Positions 35,705-45,136 of a stretch of 64,000 nucleotides of DNA are shown in pieces. Under the pieces are notes generated by a model. The model saw only the letters and a program-made list of their open reading frames with translations, was not told where the DNA came from and did not search any database. Both the position numbers and the translations under genes were made by a program. This DNA is from Actinomadura chibensis NBRC 106107 (GTDB lineage: Bacteria; Actinomycetota; Actinomycetes; Streptosporangiales; Streptosporangiaceae), in assembly GCF_001552135.1 (NCBI RefSeq), contig NZ_BCQP01000029.1, positions 62,001-126,000 of the forward strand, in the 5' to 3' direction. The stretch's first letter is position 1. Each line of letters begins with the position of its first letter.

Positions 35705-36265
35705 CTACGGTGCGGATTCGCCCGTGATCAGGCGGTGGCCGAGGCGTCCCGCGAGGTCCGCCACGAACGCGTCCGCGAGGGGCGGCCAGTTCCAGAAGCG
35801 GAGGCCGAACTCCGCGAACGCGCAGGGGGTCGGCCAGATCCAGCCATTCAGGGTCGTCCGGGCGCCGCAGCGGGCGCAGACCAGCGAGTCGGGGCCGCCC
35901 TCCAACCACTCCTCCACCTCCGCGAGGACGGCCTCGAACGGCAGCCACGCGGCACAGTGCGGGCAGGCGACCCGGTCGTCCTCCCGGACCGTTCCGTAGA
36001 AGGCGCTGCGGCCGACGTCCACCTCCAGGCCGTTCGGCCACACGTCGGGGAATCCGCCCAGGTCACCCGTGACGATCGCGGTGGCGGCGGGGCCGGGCGC
36101 GTGGCCGCCCGGGACGTCGCCGAGCACGCAGTCGGTGCGGTCGGCGACCACGATCCCGGCGCCCACGAGGCGGTCGAGGACCGCGCGGGCGAGATCGGGC
36201 GCTTCCACGGGATGGGCGTCGACGTCCGCGACCCAACGGCTGCGCTCCCCCACAAATCCACACAT
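35705..36265 (-). CDS. Zinc-ribbon protein of unknown function
   Basis: The roughly 186-residue protein has two Cys pairs, CPHC and CARC, 30-40 residues apart, forming a zinc ribbon. A Trp-rich segment follows (NGWIWPTPCAFAEFGLRFWN). The N-terminal part has a hydrophobic helix (ARAVLDRLVGAGIVV). Start at ATG 36265 or GTG four codons later. No enzymatic motif was seen; a role as an adaptor or immunity-like protein is possible but not supported. Confidence 0.65.
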   Translation of the reverse strand: MCGFVGERSRWVADVDAHPVEAPDLARAVLDRLVGAGIVVADRTDCVLGDVPGGHAPGPAATAIVTGDLGGFPDVWPNGLEVDVGRSAFYGTVREDDRVACPHCAAWLPFEAVLAEVEEWLEGGPDSLVCARCGARTTLNGWIWPTPCAFAEFGLRFWNWPPLADAFVADLAGRLGHRLITGESAP

Positions 36266-36353
36266 TACGCCGCGCGAGGTCACCGTGGGGGAGTACCGAC
36301 CTGGCCACCGGGAGGGCTTCACTCGGGCAGGCGGCGTGGGTAGAACGAGAACC

Positions 36354-38123
36354 GTGACTGCTCACGAACCTTCGCCGCCGTACACGACCGCCGTCTTCTG
36401 GCCGCGCTGCACGGCCGTCGACGGGTGCACCGGGCGCACCGCCGGTCCCTCGGGGGGCTGCCCCGCCCATCTGCGTCCCCGGGACTTCGAGCGGTTCGTG
36501 GCGTCGCTGCGTCCCGGGGGCGACCTCGACCTGCGCGGGGTCACGATCCCCGGCTGGCTGCTGGATGCCGTGCTCGACGCCGTCACCGGCCCCGACGGCC
36601 GCCCCCACCTCGGCCGGACGCGGTTCGACGGCGCGGTGCTGCCGACCGACGCCGGGCTGCGCGGCTTCTGCGTCGAGGGCGACAGCTCGTTCGACGGCGC
36701 CTGCTTCCTCGGCGCCGCGTCCTTCTTCGACGCGCGGTTCTTCGGGCACGTCTCGTTCCGGGGCGCGCGGTTCGGGCGCAACGTCTCCTTCCACGGCGTG
36801 CGGTTCCACCAGCACACCTCGTTCGAGGAGGCCGTGTTCGCCGGGGACGTGCTGTTCGGCGAGGCCGCCTGGAACGCCGACGCGTCCTTCCGGCGGGCCG
36901 TGTTCATGGGCGCCGCCTGTTTCGACCGTGCCAAATTCGGCCGGGACGCCGCCATGCAGGCCGCCTGCTTCGGCGGGGCCGTGTCGTTCCGGCGCGTCCA
37001 GGTCGCCAGGCACGCCCGCTTCGAGCGGACGAAGTTCCGCCAGGGCCTGTGGCTCGGCCCCCTCGTCGCGGGCGGCCGGATCGGGCTCGCCGACGTCACC
37101 GCGCACGGCGGGCTCCGCGTCCACGCGGCGGCGCGGCAGGTCACGGCGCGGGGCGCGGCCGTCCACGGGGAGGCCGACTTCCGGCTCCGGCACGCCGAAC
37201 TCGACCTGGAGGACGCCGTCTTCGACGGGACGGCGTGCGTCCGCGCCCTCGCCCACCCCATCCAGGGCCTGCCCGAACCGGCGTGGGCGACCGCGTCGCC
37301 GCGGCGGCCCGTCCCGCCGAGGCTGGAGGAGGGCGATTCCGGTGGGTCCGGGTCCGCCGGGGCGGGGCGGCCGTTCGGAACGGTCCGGGTGACGTCGCTG
37401 CGGCGGGTCGACGCGAAGCGGGTGCGGCTCGACGGCGTCGACCTGAGCGACTGCGCCTTCCTCGGCCTGCGGCGGCCGGACGCGCTCCGCCTCACCGGCG
37501 GGTGCGCCTTCGCGCGGACGCCGGGCCGGTCGTGGCCGCGCCGCTCGCCGGGCCGCGCCGTCCTCGCCGACGACCTCGCCCACCTTCCGGCGGCGTCCGG
37601 CACACCGCATGCCGCTGTCGCGGGTCGGCGGTTCCGGACGGCGCGGTTCGTGCTCGGCCGGGCCGGGGCCGGACGGTCCGAGTTCGGACGACGCGGATCC
37701 GAGCGGTTCGCAGCGGGGCGGTCCGGAACGGCGCGGTCCGGGGACGGGCGGTTCGGGGGCGGGCGGTCGTGGGCGGCGTGGGCGCGGGCCGGGCGGTTCG
37801 GCGGCGCGGGCGCCGGGGGCGGCGACGCGCGGCTCGCGGCGCTGTACTGGGACCTCGCGCGGGCGGCGGCCGACTCGGGGCACGGGCGGCTCTCCCGCGA
37901 CTTCCGGTACAACGCGCTTGAGCTGCGACGACACAGCGAACCCGTCCCGTGGCGGCGCTGGGGGCTGCACCTCATGTGGGTCACCTGCGGGTACGGGCTG
38001 CGGGCCGGACGCGTCGTCGCCTGGCTCGCCGTCATCGTGGCGCTCGTCTGCTGCGGGGCGACGCTGCTGAGTCACGACAATGAGCAGGAGATCGTCCCGT
38101 ACTTGAGCGCGCCCCGAACATAA
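36354..38123 (+). CDS. Pentapeptide-repeat protein with C-terminal membrane helix
   Basis: The 589-residue protein starts at GTG 36354. A Cys-rich N terminus (WPRCTAVDGCTG, GGCPAHLRPRDF) is followed by about 25 degenerate A(D/N)LXX-type pentapeptides rich in Phe (SFDGACFLGAASFFDARFFG), which build a right-handed beta-helix. A Gly/Arg/Ser/Phe-rich linker (residues 420-490) leads to a helical domain and one membrane segment (VVAWLAVIVALVCCGATLL). It is probably a membrane-tethered scaffold; no ligand is known. Confidence 0.82.
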   Translation: MTAHEPSPPYTTAVFWPRCTAVDGCTGRTAGPSGGCPAHLRPRDFERFVASLRPGGDLDLRGVTIPGWLLDAVLDAVTGPDGRPHLGRTRFDGAVLPTDAGLRGFCVEGDSSFDGACFLGAASFFDARFFGHVSFRGARFGRNVSFHGVRFHQHTSFEEAVFAGDVLFGEAAWNADASFRRAVFMGAACFDRAKFGRDAAMQAACFGGAVSFRRVQVARHARFERTKFRQGLWLGPLVAGGRIGLADVTAHGGLRVHAAARQVTARGAAVHGEADFRLRHAELDLEDAVFDGTACVRALAHPIQGLPEPAWATASPRRPVPPRLEEGDSGGSGSAGAGRPFGTVRVTSLRRVDAKRVRLDGVDLSDCAFLGLRRPDALRLTGGCAFARTPGRSWPRRSPGRAVLADDLAHLPAASGTPHAAVAGRRFRTARFVLGRAGAGRSEFGRRGSERFAAGRSGTARSGDGRFGGGRSWAAWARAGRFGGAGAGGGDARLAALYWDLARAAADSGHGRLSRDFRYNALELRRHSEPVPWRRWGLHLMWVTCGYGLRAGRVVAWLAVIVALVCCGATLLSHDNEQEIVPYLSAPRT

Positions 38124-38204
38124 CTCGCCGGGGGCGGCTTCCCCGGGGTCGGTGAATAGCGCCGCGGCCTTGTTTTGTCAGACCCTTGGGTAATCATTCT
38201 TGTT

Positions 38205-38522
38205 ATGAGCAGAGACACCCATCCGGGAGTGCAGTGCCCGCACTGCCAATCGCATCTCGCGCTCGTCCCCGTGCCCGGAAACCCCGCGTCCGGAAACTCC
38301 GCCGTCCCACCGATCCCCGTCCTGCCGATCACGCCGAAGGAGGAATGGCAGCCGCCGCCCGTCGCCGAAGTGCTCGCGGTTTACGCGGGACGCGTGAAGG
38401 ACTCCGCCACCGCCTCCCGCGGCGCCGCGAAGGTCAGGGAAAGCCTCAACCGCGCGCGGGCCGCCGCCGCGCAGCGGCGGGCCGCCCAGAAAACGGCCCG
38501 CCGCACCCCCAAAAGCGCCTGA
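38205..38522 (+). CDS. Small basic protein with one CPHC motif
   Basis: The 105-residue protein begins MSRDTHPGVQCPHCQSHLAL, a single Cys pair, followed by a Pro-rich segment and an Ala/Arg-rich C-terminal helix (NRARAAAAQRRAAQKTARRT). A zinc site would need a dimer or another partner. It follows the pentapeptide gene by 81 nt. Function unknown. Confidence 0.55.
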   Translation: MSRDTHPGVQCPHCQSHLALVPVPGNPASGNSAVPPIPVLPITPKEEWQPPPVAEVLAVYAGRVKDSATASRGAAKVRESLNRARAAAAQRRAAQKTARRTPKSA

Positions 38523-38662
38523 TCACATCCCGAACACTAACGACCCCTCGCCCCAATGACACGACGCGTCCCCGCGGCGACGCGACCACGCCCCGAACGC
38601 GCACCCGAGGGCGGCGCGAAAGGGACGGCACCGAGTGGGCGCCGTCCCCTTCCCTAACGCGG

Positions 38663-39820
38663 TCACTTGGGCTGCGCGTCAGTCCATTCCGCGGTGACCG
38701 TGACCATCGAGTCAAGGACCTGACCGGCCTTGAACTCGGCTCCGGCCGACGGCTTCAGCAGGATGCTGTCGAAGGCCAGCGCGGTCCCCGTGGACAGGTC
38801 GAGCACCACCCGATGGCGGATCACTCCGGCGTCCGTCCGCTCGTCCATGGCGACGGCGTCGCCCTTCCGGCCCTCCGAGTCGACGACCTTCCCGATCGAC
38901 TTCACCTGCGGCAGCCCGGCCAGCACCCGGAACGCGGCCGACCGCACCGCGGGCTTCACCGGCATGCCGACCACGCCGCGCGCCACCTCGAACAGCCACG
39001 CGTCCGCCCCCATCGGGACGTCGCCCTCGGTGCCGTGGCCCTTGTAGTCGCGCAGCAGGTGGGCCTTGAGCTTCGCCGGGTCGGACGGCAGCGACCGCAG
39101 GTCCTTCATGGTCACGTTCCGGCCGATCCAGAAGATCATGCCGTCCTTCAGCGGGCTGCTGCTGAGCGTGCGCTCGCCGGGCGCCGCGTTGATCTCGATC
39201 GGCTTGCGGATCTTGTTGTTGCCCCGCGTGATCGACACCTCCGACTTGAAGGTGGTCGGCGAACCGGCGCGTTTCCACGCCTGCACGTCCCGCATCGTCG
39301 CGGGCTTCGCGTCGAGCTGGTGGACGGCGCCCCACCTCCGGCCGGTCGGGCTGCTCGGCACCCAGCCCTCCTCCATCTGCCGCATGACGATGGTGTAGGC
39401 CGCGTCGCCCTTGCCCACCCGGAAGTAGAAGGACGCGATCGTCCGGTCGTGCCAGTAGGTTCGCATCTGGTCGGGCTGCGCGGCCGCCTTGTCCGCCGCC
39501 GTCAGCAGGACGGTCCTCACGTCGATCACCTGCTCGGCGCCCGCGCCGGGGGCGTGCCGCGCCGGGCCGTCCCCGCCCGTCGGGACGAGCGTCACCGCCG
39601 CCACGGCCCCCGCCGCGACGGCGGCGGCGAGCCCGAGCCCCCACACCGGGCGCACCCGCCGCCGCCGGACCGGGACCACCTCCCGCACAGGGGCCTCGCC
39701 CCACGGAGCCGTCGCCATCGCCCGCGCCAGTTCGGCATGCCGCACCCGCTCGTCGAGCGGCGCGCCCGGGTCCAGCTCGGCGGGACGCGCGTCCCGCAGC
39801 GTCCGCATCGCGTCCTTCAT
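38663..39820 (-). CDS. CU044_5270-family membrane-anchored protein, partner of the sigma factor
   Basis: The 385-residue protein has a short cytoplasmic N terminus (LDERVRHAELARAMATAPWG), a basic stretch, one membrane helix (VWGLGLAAAVAAGAVAAVTL) and a large extracytoplasmic domain with YWHDRTIASFYFRVGKGD. This layout is standard for CU044_5270 proteins encoded directly after ECF sigma factors in actinobacteria. The ATGA overlap with the sigma gene makes an anti-sigma or sensor role likely. Confidence 0.85.
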   Translation of the reverse strand: MKDAMRTLRDARPAELDPGAPLDERVRHAELARAMATAPWGEAPVREVVPVRRRRVRPVWGLGLAAAVAAGAVAAVTLVPTGGDGPARHAPGAGAEQVIDVRTVLLTAADKAAAQPDQMRTYWHDRTIASFYFRVGKGDAAYTIVMRQMEEGWVPSSPTGRRWGAVHQLDAKPATMRDVQAWKRAGSPTTFKSEVSITRGNNKIRKPIEINAAPGERTLSSSPLKDGMIFWIGRNVTMKDLRSLPSDPAKLKAHLLRDYKGHGTEGDVPMGADAWLFEVARGVVGMPVKPAVRSAAFRVLAGLPQVKSIGKVVDSEGRKGDAVAMDERTDAGVIRHRVVLDLSTGTALAFDSILLKPSAGAEFKAGQVLDSMVTVTAEWTDAQPK

Positions 39821-40431
39821 GACATCTCCTTACCGACGATCCCGACCCGCGTCCCAGCGGGCGTCCCCTTGGTCACGGCGGGTACCGCCGCCGCCTCAGC
39901 GCCCACCGCCCGCCGCCCTCGCGACGCGTCGTGCGCGCCTTCCGCGGCGCGGGCGAGGCGGCGGCGCGCGCGGTGCAGCCGGACGCGCAGCGCCGCCGGC
40001 GAGCAGCCGACGACGCGGGCCGCGTCGCGCGGCGACAACCCCTGCCACGCGATCAGGACGAGGACCTCCTGATCGCCTTCCGGCAACCCCGCCATCGCGC
40101 GCAGGACGGCGAGCCGTTCCGTCACGTCCTCGGCGATGTCCCCGCCGGGGTTCGCCGCGGCCGTCCATCTGCCGAGCTCGGCCGCGAACGCCGCCTGCCG
40201 CGCCTCGGCGCGGTGTCCGGCGCGCAGGACGTTCCGCGCGACGCCGAGCAGCCACGGCAGCGGCGGCTCGGGGACGTCGGCGAGCCGCCGCCACGCGATC
40301 GTGAACGTCTCGGCGACCACCTCGTCCGCGTCCTGGCGTCCGACGCGGCTGACGGCGTACGCCCACACGCGCCGCCGGCACTCGTCGTAGATCGCGGTGA
40401 AGCGTCTCTCGTCGGAGGCTTCATCTGCCAC
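39817..40431 (-). CDS. ECF-type RNA polymerase sigma factor
   Basis: The 204-residue protein has sigma region 2 (FTAIYDECRRRVWAYAVSRV, DADEVVAETFTIAWRRL) and region 4 (LPEGDQEVLVLIAWQGLSPR, DAARVVGCSPAALRVRLHRA). The C-terminal 35 residues are an Ala/Gly/Val-rich tail beyond the usual fold. GTG 40431 follows GGAGCAGGCG. The stop overlaps the start of the CU044_5270 partner. Its target promoter is not evident here. Confidence 0.9.
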   Translation of the reverse strand: MADEASDERRFTAIYDECRRRVWAYAVSRVGRQDADEVVAETFTIAWRRLADVPEPPLPWLLGVARNVLRAGHRAEARQAAFAAELGRWTAAANPGGDIAEDVTERLAVLRAMAGLPEGDQEVLVLIAWQGLSPRDAARVVGCSPAALRVRLHRARRRLARAAEGAHDASRGRRAVGAEAAAVPAVTKGTPAGTRVGIVGKEMS

Positions 40432-40659
40432 CGCCTGCTCCTCCGTCCCTCCGGGTTCTGACTGTCAGGGGGTAGTGGCGCGGGACGGGCCGCCGTTACA
40501 CGACGGGCGTCGTCTTTCCGGAAGAGGTCTGTGGCGGCGCCACCGTTTCCAGTGCGTCCGGTGCGTTCCGCCGATCGGGTGCCCTTACTATTTGTGCGCG
40601 ACGGCGAGCAGCCTCCCCCCATTTCCGCGCGTCCCGCGCCGGGCCCAAGGAGCGGACAC

Positions 40660-41853
40660 ATGACCGCCATGCACGGTCGCGGCGCCGAACGCCTCCTCGG
40701 CGTCGCCGCATCCCCGCACCTGCTCCTGGTCGAGGACGACCCCGCCGACGCCATCCTCTTCGAGGACCTGCTGACCGAGGCGCAGCCGGACGTCCGGATC
40801 ACCGTGGCGACCACGCTACGCGAGGCGCTCGGCGCGCTCCGGCCGGAGATCCAGTGCGTGATCGTCGACCTGGCGCTGCCGGACGCGCACGGCCTGGACG
40901 CGCTCCGCCAGGTCCGCGCGCACGCGCCCGGCACCGCCGTGCTCGTGCTGACCGGCCTCGCCGACGCGCACGTCGGGGTGGAGGCCGTCGCCGCGGGCGC
41001 GCAGGACTACCTCGTCAAGCAGGACATCGACAGCGCGCTGCTCACCCGCGCGATCAGCTACGCGATCGAGCGCAAGCGGGCCGACGAGTCCGAGCGGCAA
41101 CTCGTCGAGGCACGCGCGCTGAGCAGGGAGAACGCCCGGCTGGAACGCGGTCTGCTGCCCGTCCCGATCCTGCCGGACGAGACGCTGCGCCACCACGCCC
41201 GCTACCGGCCGGGACGCTACCGCGCGCTGCTCGGCGGCGACTTCCACGACACCGTCCAGACCGCGGACGGCGCCGTCCACGCCGTGATCGGCGACGTCAG
41301 CGGGCACGGCGCGGACGAGGCGTCGCTCGGGGTGCGGCTGCGCATGGCGTGGCGGACGCTCGTCCTCGCCGGGCACACCGGCGAACGGCTGCTCGGCACG
41401 CTCGACGCCGTCCTGCAGCACGAGCGATGGGGCGAGGAGATCTTCACCACGGTGTGCATGCTGACCATCGCCCCGGACCGGCGGTCGGCGCGGCTGCACC
41501 GGGCCGGGCATCCGCGCCCGCTGCTCTTCGGGCCGGACGGGGTGGAGCCCGTCCCGGACGAGCCGCGCGGCCCGGCGCTCGGCCTGCTCCCCGGCGCCGA
41601 CTGGCCCGGCGTCGACCTCGAACTCGGCGACTCGTGGAGCCTGCTGCTCTACACCGACGGCCTGATCGAGGGCCACGCCGGAGACGAGTACCTCGACCTG
41701 TCCGGGCTGACGGAGCTGGCGCGGGCCGCGCACGCCGGCGGACGGCAGGGCGACGCCCTCCTGGACGGCCTCATCGCGGAGGCGGAGCGCCTGAACGGCG
41801 GCGTCCTGTCCGACGACCTGGCGATCCTCCTGCTGAGCCGGGAAGAGCCCTGA
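40660..41853 (+). CDS. Response regulator with PP2C-type (RsbU/SpoIIE) phosphatase output
   Basis: The 397-residue protein has an N-terminal receiver domain (LLLVEDDPADAILFEDLL, phosphoacceptor Asp in CVIVDLALPD, Lys in YLVKQD). A coiled linker leads to a PP2C domain with GGDFHDTV, IGDVSGHGADEA, LLYTDGLIEG and LSDDLAILLL metal-binding motifs. It would dephosphorylate an anti-anti-sigma factor when phosphorylated, releasing a sigma factor. ATG 40660 follows AAGGAGCGG. It is coupled (TGATG) to a histidine kinase. Confidence 0.93.
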   Translation: MTAMHGRGAERLLGVAASPHLLLVEDDPADAILFEDLLTEAQPDVRITVATTLREALGALRPEIQCVIVDLALPDAHGLDALRQVRAHAPGTAVLVLTGLADAHVGVEAVAAGAQDYLVKQDIDSALLTRAISYAIERKRADESERQLVEARALSRENARLERGLLPVPILPDETLRHHARYRPGRYRALLGGDFHDTVQTADGAVHAVIGDVSGHGADEASLGVRLRMAWRTLVLAGHTGERLLGTLDAVLQHERWGEEIFTTVCMLTIAPDRRSARLHRAGHPRPLLFGPDGVEPVPDEPRGPALGLLPGADWPGVDLELGDSWSLLLYTDGLIEGHAGDEYLDLSGLTELARAAHAGGRQGDALLDGLIAEAERLNGGVLSDDLAILLLSREEP

Positions 41854-43565
41854 TGCCCCCGGACGAGCGAGCCCAGGACGGGACGCCTTCGGAGGAGAAG
41901 GTCGCGCGGGGGCGGGTGCGGGATTCGGGGCCCGCCGTGGTGCTGTCCGCGGCGAACGTCCCGGAGCCGAGCGGGCTGGGCCGGATCCGGCTCGTCCAGC
42001 TCTACCGGGTCGGCTCGGTCGTCATCGGCGTGCTGCTGCTCGCCGCGTTCGCGCAGACGGGGATGGCGCTCTACGAGAACGAACGGGCGCAGAACGTCCT
42101 CATCAACCAGGTCGACCAGGCGGCACTGGAGCAGTTCCGGCTGTCCGCCGCGATCGCCGCCCAGGACAGCACCATCCGCGAGTACGCGCTGGACGGCGGG
42201 CGGGACCGCCTCACCGAGTACCGCGCGGCCGTCAAGCAGGAGACGGCGTCGGTGGCGCGGATGCGTCAAGTCCTCGACGGGGTGTCCGGGAACGGGAACG
42301 TCCTCCGCAGCCTGGACAGGACGACCGGCGACACGCAGACGTGGCGCGCCTCGTTCGCCGACCAGGTCGCGGCGGGCCCGGGCGGGCAGGGCCTCCAACC
42401 CGAGCAGAGCAGGGAGGGGCGGCGGCTGCTCAACCAGGCGCGCTACGACATGGGTCCGCTGCAGTCCGGCATCACCGAGCTGCACGACCGGACCGTGGCG
42501 ACGCTCCGCTCCCGCGCCCGCACGACCCTGTGGTCGACGGGCGGCGCGCTCGCGCTGGTCGTGGTGGCGTCGCTGACGCTGGCGGTGCTGATCCGCCGGA
42601 CGGTGCTGACCCCCGTGTCCACGCTGACCGGACGCGTCCGCGCCGTGGCGCACGGCGACTTCGCGCACCCGCTGGACGTCCCCGGGCCGTCCGAGATCAA
42701 CGAGCTGGCGGTCATCATCGACGCGATGCGCGACCGCATCATCGAGGAGTGGCGCGCCAGCGTCGCGCAGGCGAACCGGCTCGACGCGCAGGCCGAGGAG
42801 CTGCGCCGGTCCAACGCCGAGCTGGAGCAGTTCGCGTACGTGGCGTCCCACGACCTCCAGGAGCCGCTGCGGAAGGTCGCGAGCTTCTGCCAGATGATCG
42901 AACGCCGCTACGGCGACCGGCTCGACGACCGCGGGCGCCAGTACATCGAGTTCGCCGTGGACGGCGCCAAGCGCATGCAGGCCCTCATCAACGACCTGCT
43001 GGCCTTCTCCAGGGTCGGACGAGTGGCGAGCGTGGACGAGTCCGTCGACCTCAACGACGTCGCCCGGCAGGCGCTCGGCAACCTCGCCACGCTGCGCGAG
43101 GAGACGGACGCGGAGGTGGAGATCGGCGACCTGCCGCGCGTGTCCGGCGACCCGGCGCAGCTCGTCCGGCTGTTCCAGAACCTCGTCGGCAACGCCATCA
43201 AGTTCCGCCGCCCGGACGAGCCGCCGCGCGTCGTCGTCGACGCCCGGCGCGCCGGGGACGCGTGGGAGTTCCGCTGCGCCGACAACGGGATCGGCATCGA
43301 GCCCCGGCACGCCGACCGCATTTTCCTGATTTTCCAGCGGCTGCACCCGCGGGACGAGTACACGGGCACGGGCATCGGCCTCGCCCTGTGCAAGAAGATC
43401 GTCGAATACCACGGCGGCCGGATCTGGCTCGACACCGACGACCCGGACGCCGTGGGCACCACGTTCCGCTGGACGCTCCCCGCCCAGCCCGACCCCGACC
43501 CCGAAGAACCTCGGCCCGAACCCGACCCCGACCCCGATTCCGATGACGGAGGGAAGCATGCGTGA
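41853..43565 (+). CDS. Sensor histidine kinase, CHASE3-HAMP-HisKA-HATPase
   Basis: The 570-residue protein has one membrane helix near residue 50 (VGSVVIGVLLLAAFAQTGMA), a CHASE3-type sensory loop, a second helix (ALALVVVASLTLAVLIRRTV), HAMP, then a HisKA box with FAYVASHDLQEPLRKVAS (His) and HATPase motifs NLVGNAIKFR, DNGIGIE and GTGIGLALCKKIVEYHGG. The C-terminal tail is a PDPDPDP acidic repeat. It overlaps the following receiver gene by 8 bp. Likely partners are the receivers on either side. Confidence 0.92.
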   Translation: MPPDERAQDGTPSEEKVARGRVRDSGPAVVLSAANVPEPSGLGRIRLVQLYRVGSVVIGVLLLAAFAQTGMALYENERAQNVLINQVDQAALEQFRLSAAIAAQDSTIREYALDGGRDRLTEYRAAVKQETASVARMRQVLDGVSGNGNVLRSLDRTTGDTQTWRASFADQVAAGPGGQGLQPEQSREGRRLLNQARYDMGPLQSGITELHDRTVATLRSRARTTLWSTGGALALVVVASLTLAVLIRRTVLTPVSTLTGRVRAVAHGDFAHPLDVPGPSEINELAVIIDAMRDRIIEEWRASVAQANRLDAQAEELRRSNAELEQFAYVASHDLQEPLRKVASFCQMIERRYGDRLDDRGRQYIEFAVDGAKRMQALINDLLAFSRVGRVASVDESVDLNDVARQALGNLATLREETDAEVEIGDLPRVSGDPAQLVRLFQNLVGNAIKFRRPDEPPRVVVDARRAGDAWEFRCADNGIGIEPRHADRIFLIFQRLHPRDEYTGTGIGLALCKKIVEYHGGRIWLDTDDPDAVGTTFRWTLPAQPDPDPEEPRPEPDPDPDSDDGGKHA

Positions 43566-43995
43566 AGCACCGCACCCCATCGAAGTGCTGCTCGTCGAGG
43601 ACGACCCCGGCGACGTGCTCCTGACCGTCGAGGCGTTCGAGCACAACAAGGTCAACAACAAGCTGCACGTGGTCAACGACGGCGAGCAGGCGATGGCGTT
43701 CCTGCGCCGGGAGGGCGAGTTCGCGGCCGTTCCCCGTCCCGACCTCGTGTTGCTCGACCTGAACCTGCCGCGCAAGAGCGGCCTTGAGGTGCTGGCCGAG
43801 GTCAAGGCCGACGACGATCTGCGCCGCATCCCCGTCGTCATCCTCACCACGTCCGAGGCCGACGAGGACATCCTGCGCAGCTACCACCTCCACGCCAACG
43901 CCTACGTGACGAAGCCGGTCGACTTCGACCAGTTCATCTCCGTCGTCCGCCGCATCGACGACTTCTTCGTGACGGTGGTCAAACTCCCCCGCTGA
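43558..43995 (+). CDS. Single-domain response regulator, Rcp1/CheY-like
   Basis: The 145-residue protein is one receiver domain: EVLLVEDDPGDVLLTVEAF, phosphoacceptor in LVLLDLNLPRKSG, Thr in VVILTTS and Lys in YVTKPVDF. No output domain, so it acts by phosphotransfer or protein contact; the Rcp1 type pairs with CHASE3 or phytochrome-like kinases such as the one just upstream. ATG 43558 has GGAGGGAAGC in front; an ATG five codons earlier is also open. Confidence 0.92.
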   Translation: MREAPHPIEVLLVEDDPGDVLLTVEAFEHNKVNNKLHVVNDGEQAMAFLRREGEFAAVPRPDLVLLDLNLPRKSGLEVLAEVKADDDLRRIPVVILTTSEADEDILRSYHLHANAYVTKPVDFDQFISVVRRIDDFFVTVVKLPR

Positions 43996-44056
43996 CCGGT
44001 CCGCGCCCGTTAATCGATCCGCGCGTACAAACGGCTCCGTACGCGTCGATGGTGCC

Positions 44057-44485
44057 TCAACTCGCCAGCGACTTCTCGAAATGGACGATCGCGCCGTCCC
44101 GGTTGACGCGATCGGCGATGCGCAGTTCCTCCGTGAACGCGCGCATGAGTTGCAGCCCCCGCCCGTGCTCGGCGAGCGGCGCGCTCTGCGCGACCTCCCA
44201 GCCCGTGTCGAGTCTCGGCTCCACGGCGTCGAACTCCTCGGCCACGCCGCCGTCGATGACCTCGACGACGCACCGCGTCCCGTCCATCCGGGCCCTGACC
44301 TCGTACTCCTGCCCGTTCGCCGCGTGCTGGATGACGTTCGCGCACGCCTCGCCCAGGGCCAGCGCGATGTCGGCACGGATCTCGGAGGCGACCCCGAGCC
44401 CGCGGAGCGACGCGTCGAGCGTGTGCCGCACGAGCGGAGCGCTCTCGGCGTTCCTCGGCAGGGTCATTTCGAGAACGACCTCCAT
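44057..44485 (-). CDS. RsbW-like anti-sigma serine kinase (HATPase_c_2)
   Basis: The roughly 142-residue protein has the GHKL N-box ADIALALGEACANVIQHA, VEVIDGGVAEEFD and HGRGLQLMRAFTEEL. Proteins of this kind bind a sigma factor and phosphorylate an anti-anti-sigma protein. It converges on the receiver gene at 43558, within 62 nt, next to a PP2C phosphatase gene, so the four genes look like one partner-switching module. ATG 44485 follows GGAGGCGA. Confidence 0.88.
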   Translation of the reverse strand: MEVVLEMTLPRNAESAPLVRHTLDASLRGLGVASEIRADIALALGEACANVIQHAANGQEYEVRARMDGTRCVVEVIDGGVAEEFDAVEPRLDTGWEVAQSAPLAEHGRGLQLMRAFTEELRIADRVNRDGAIVHFEKSLAS

Positions 44486-44827
44486 GCCATTCGCCTCCGT
44501 TCCCTCTAGCAGCCAGATTTCCCGTTGCTCTCCAACGGAAACTCCAGTCACCGGAAAACCGTCTCGGCCTGCCTCTGGACGCCTTTCCCAGGAAACGCCC
44601 GTCTACCCGCGCGGCGGAGCGCCCCCCGACCGGCGGGACGCAACGGGCGCACCAAGGCGGCGGCGTGATCGAGCAGGTGGGAGGCAAGCTTTCCGGCCGC
44701 CCTCGGGGCCGCGGGGCAAGGGACGACCAATCCGTGACATCCCCCTCACTACCGGCTGGAACCGGAACCTGCTCCCGGACCGGTGCATCTATCCCTGCGA
44801 CATGTTGTTCGTACGGGGGAGGGTTCC

Positions 44828-45136
44828 GTGGTCCGTTCCGCATCGTTCGTCGCCGTTCTCGCGCTCGGCGGCGTGCTGCTGGTCAGCGGCTGCCAGAGCA
44901 ACAGCTACAGCTGCAAGAACGGCGTCTGCCACGTGACCGTCTCGGGCGCCGGGCAGACCGTCGACCTGGACGACTCGAAGGTCACCGTCTCGGAGATCAG
45001 CGCCCGGGGCGTCACGGTGTCGGCGGACGGCTCGGCCCCGACGACGATCGCGGTCGGCGACACCGCGCGGATCGGCGGCGTCCAGATCACGGTCACGTCC
45101 ATCGACGGGGACAAGGTCAAGTTCGACCTGCGGTAG
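44828..45136 (+). CDS. Small lipoprotein
   Basis: The 102-residue protein has a signal peptide ending in the lipobox LLVSGC, then a Cys-containing segment (SYSCKNGVCHVTV) likely to form a disulfide, and a beta-rich C terminus (KVTVSEISARGVTVSADG, TARIGGVQITVTSIDGDKV). It starts at GTG 44828. Its last 20 bp overlap the end of the convergent XRE gene. Function unknown. Confidence 0.75.
   Translation: MVRSASFVAVLALGGVLLVSGCQSNSYSCKNGVCHVTVSGAGQTVDLDDSKVTVSEISARGVTVSADGSAPTTIAVGDTARIGGVQITVTSIDGDKVKFDLR

Noticed and set aside
37600..37850. Tandem repeat DNA in the pentapeptide gene as a mobile element
   Set aside because: The repeated CGG-rich units encode a Gly/Arg/Phe linker in frame; no inverted ends or transposase are present.
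44486..44827. A gene in the 340-nt gap before the lipoprotein
   Set aside because: Open frames there are short, Arg-rich and without a credible start or motif; I see only intergenic sequence.
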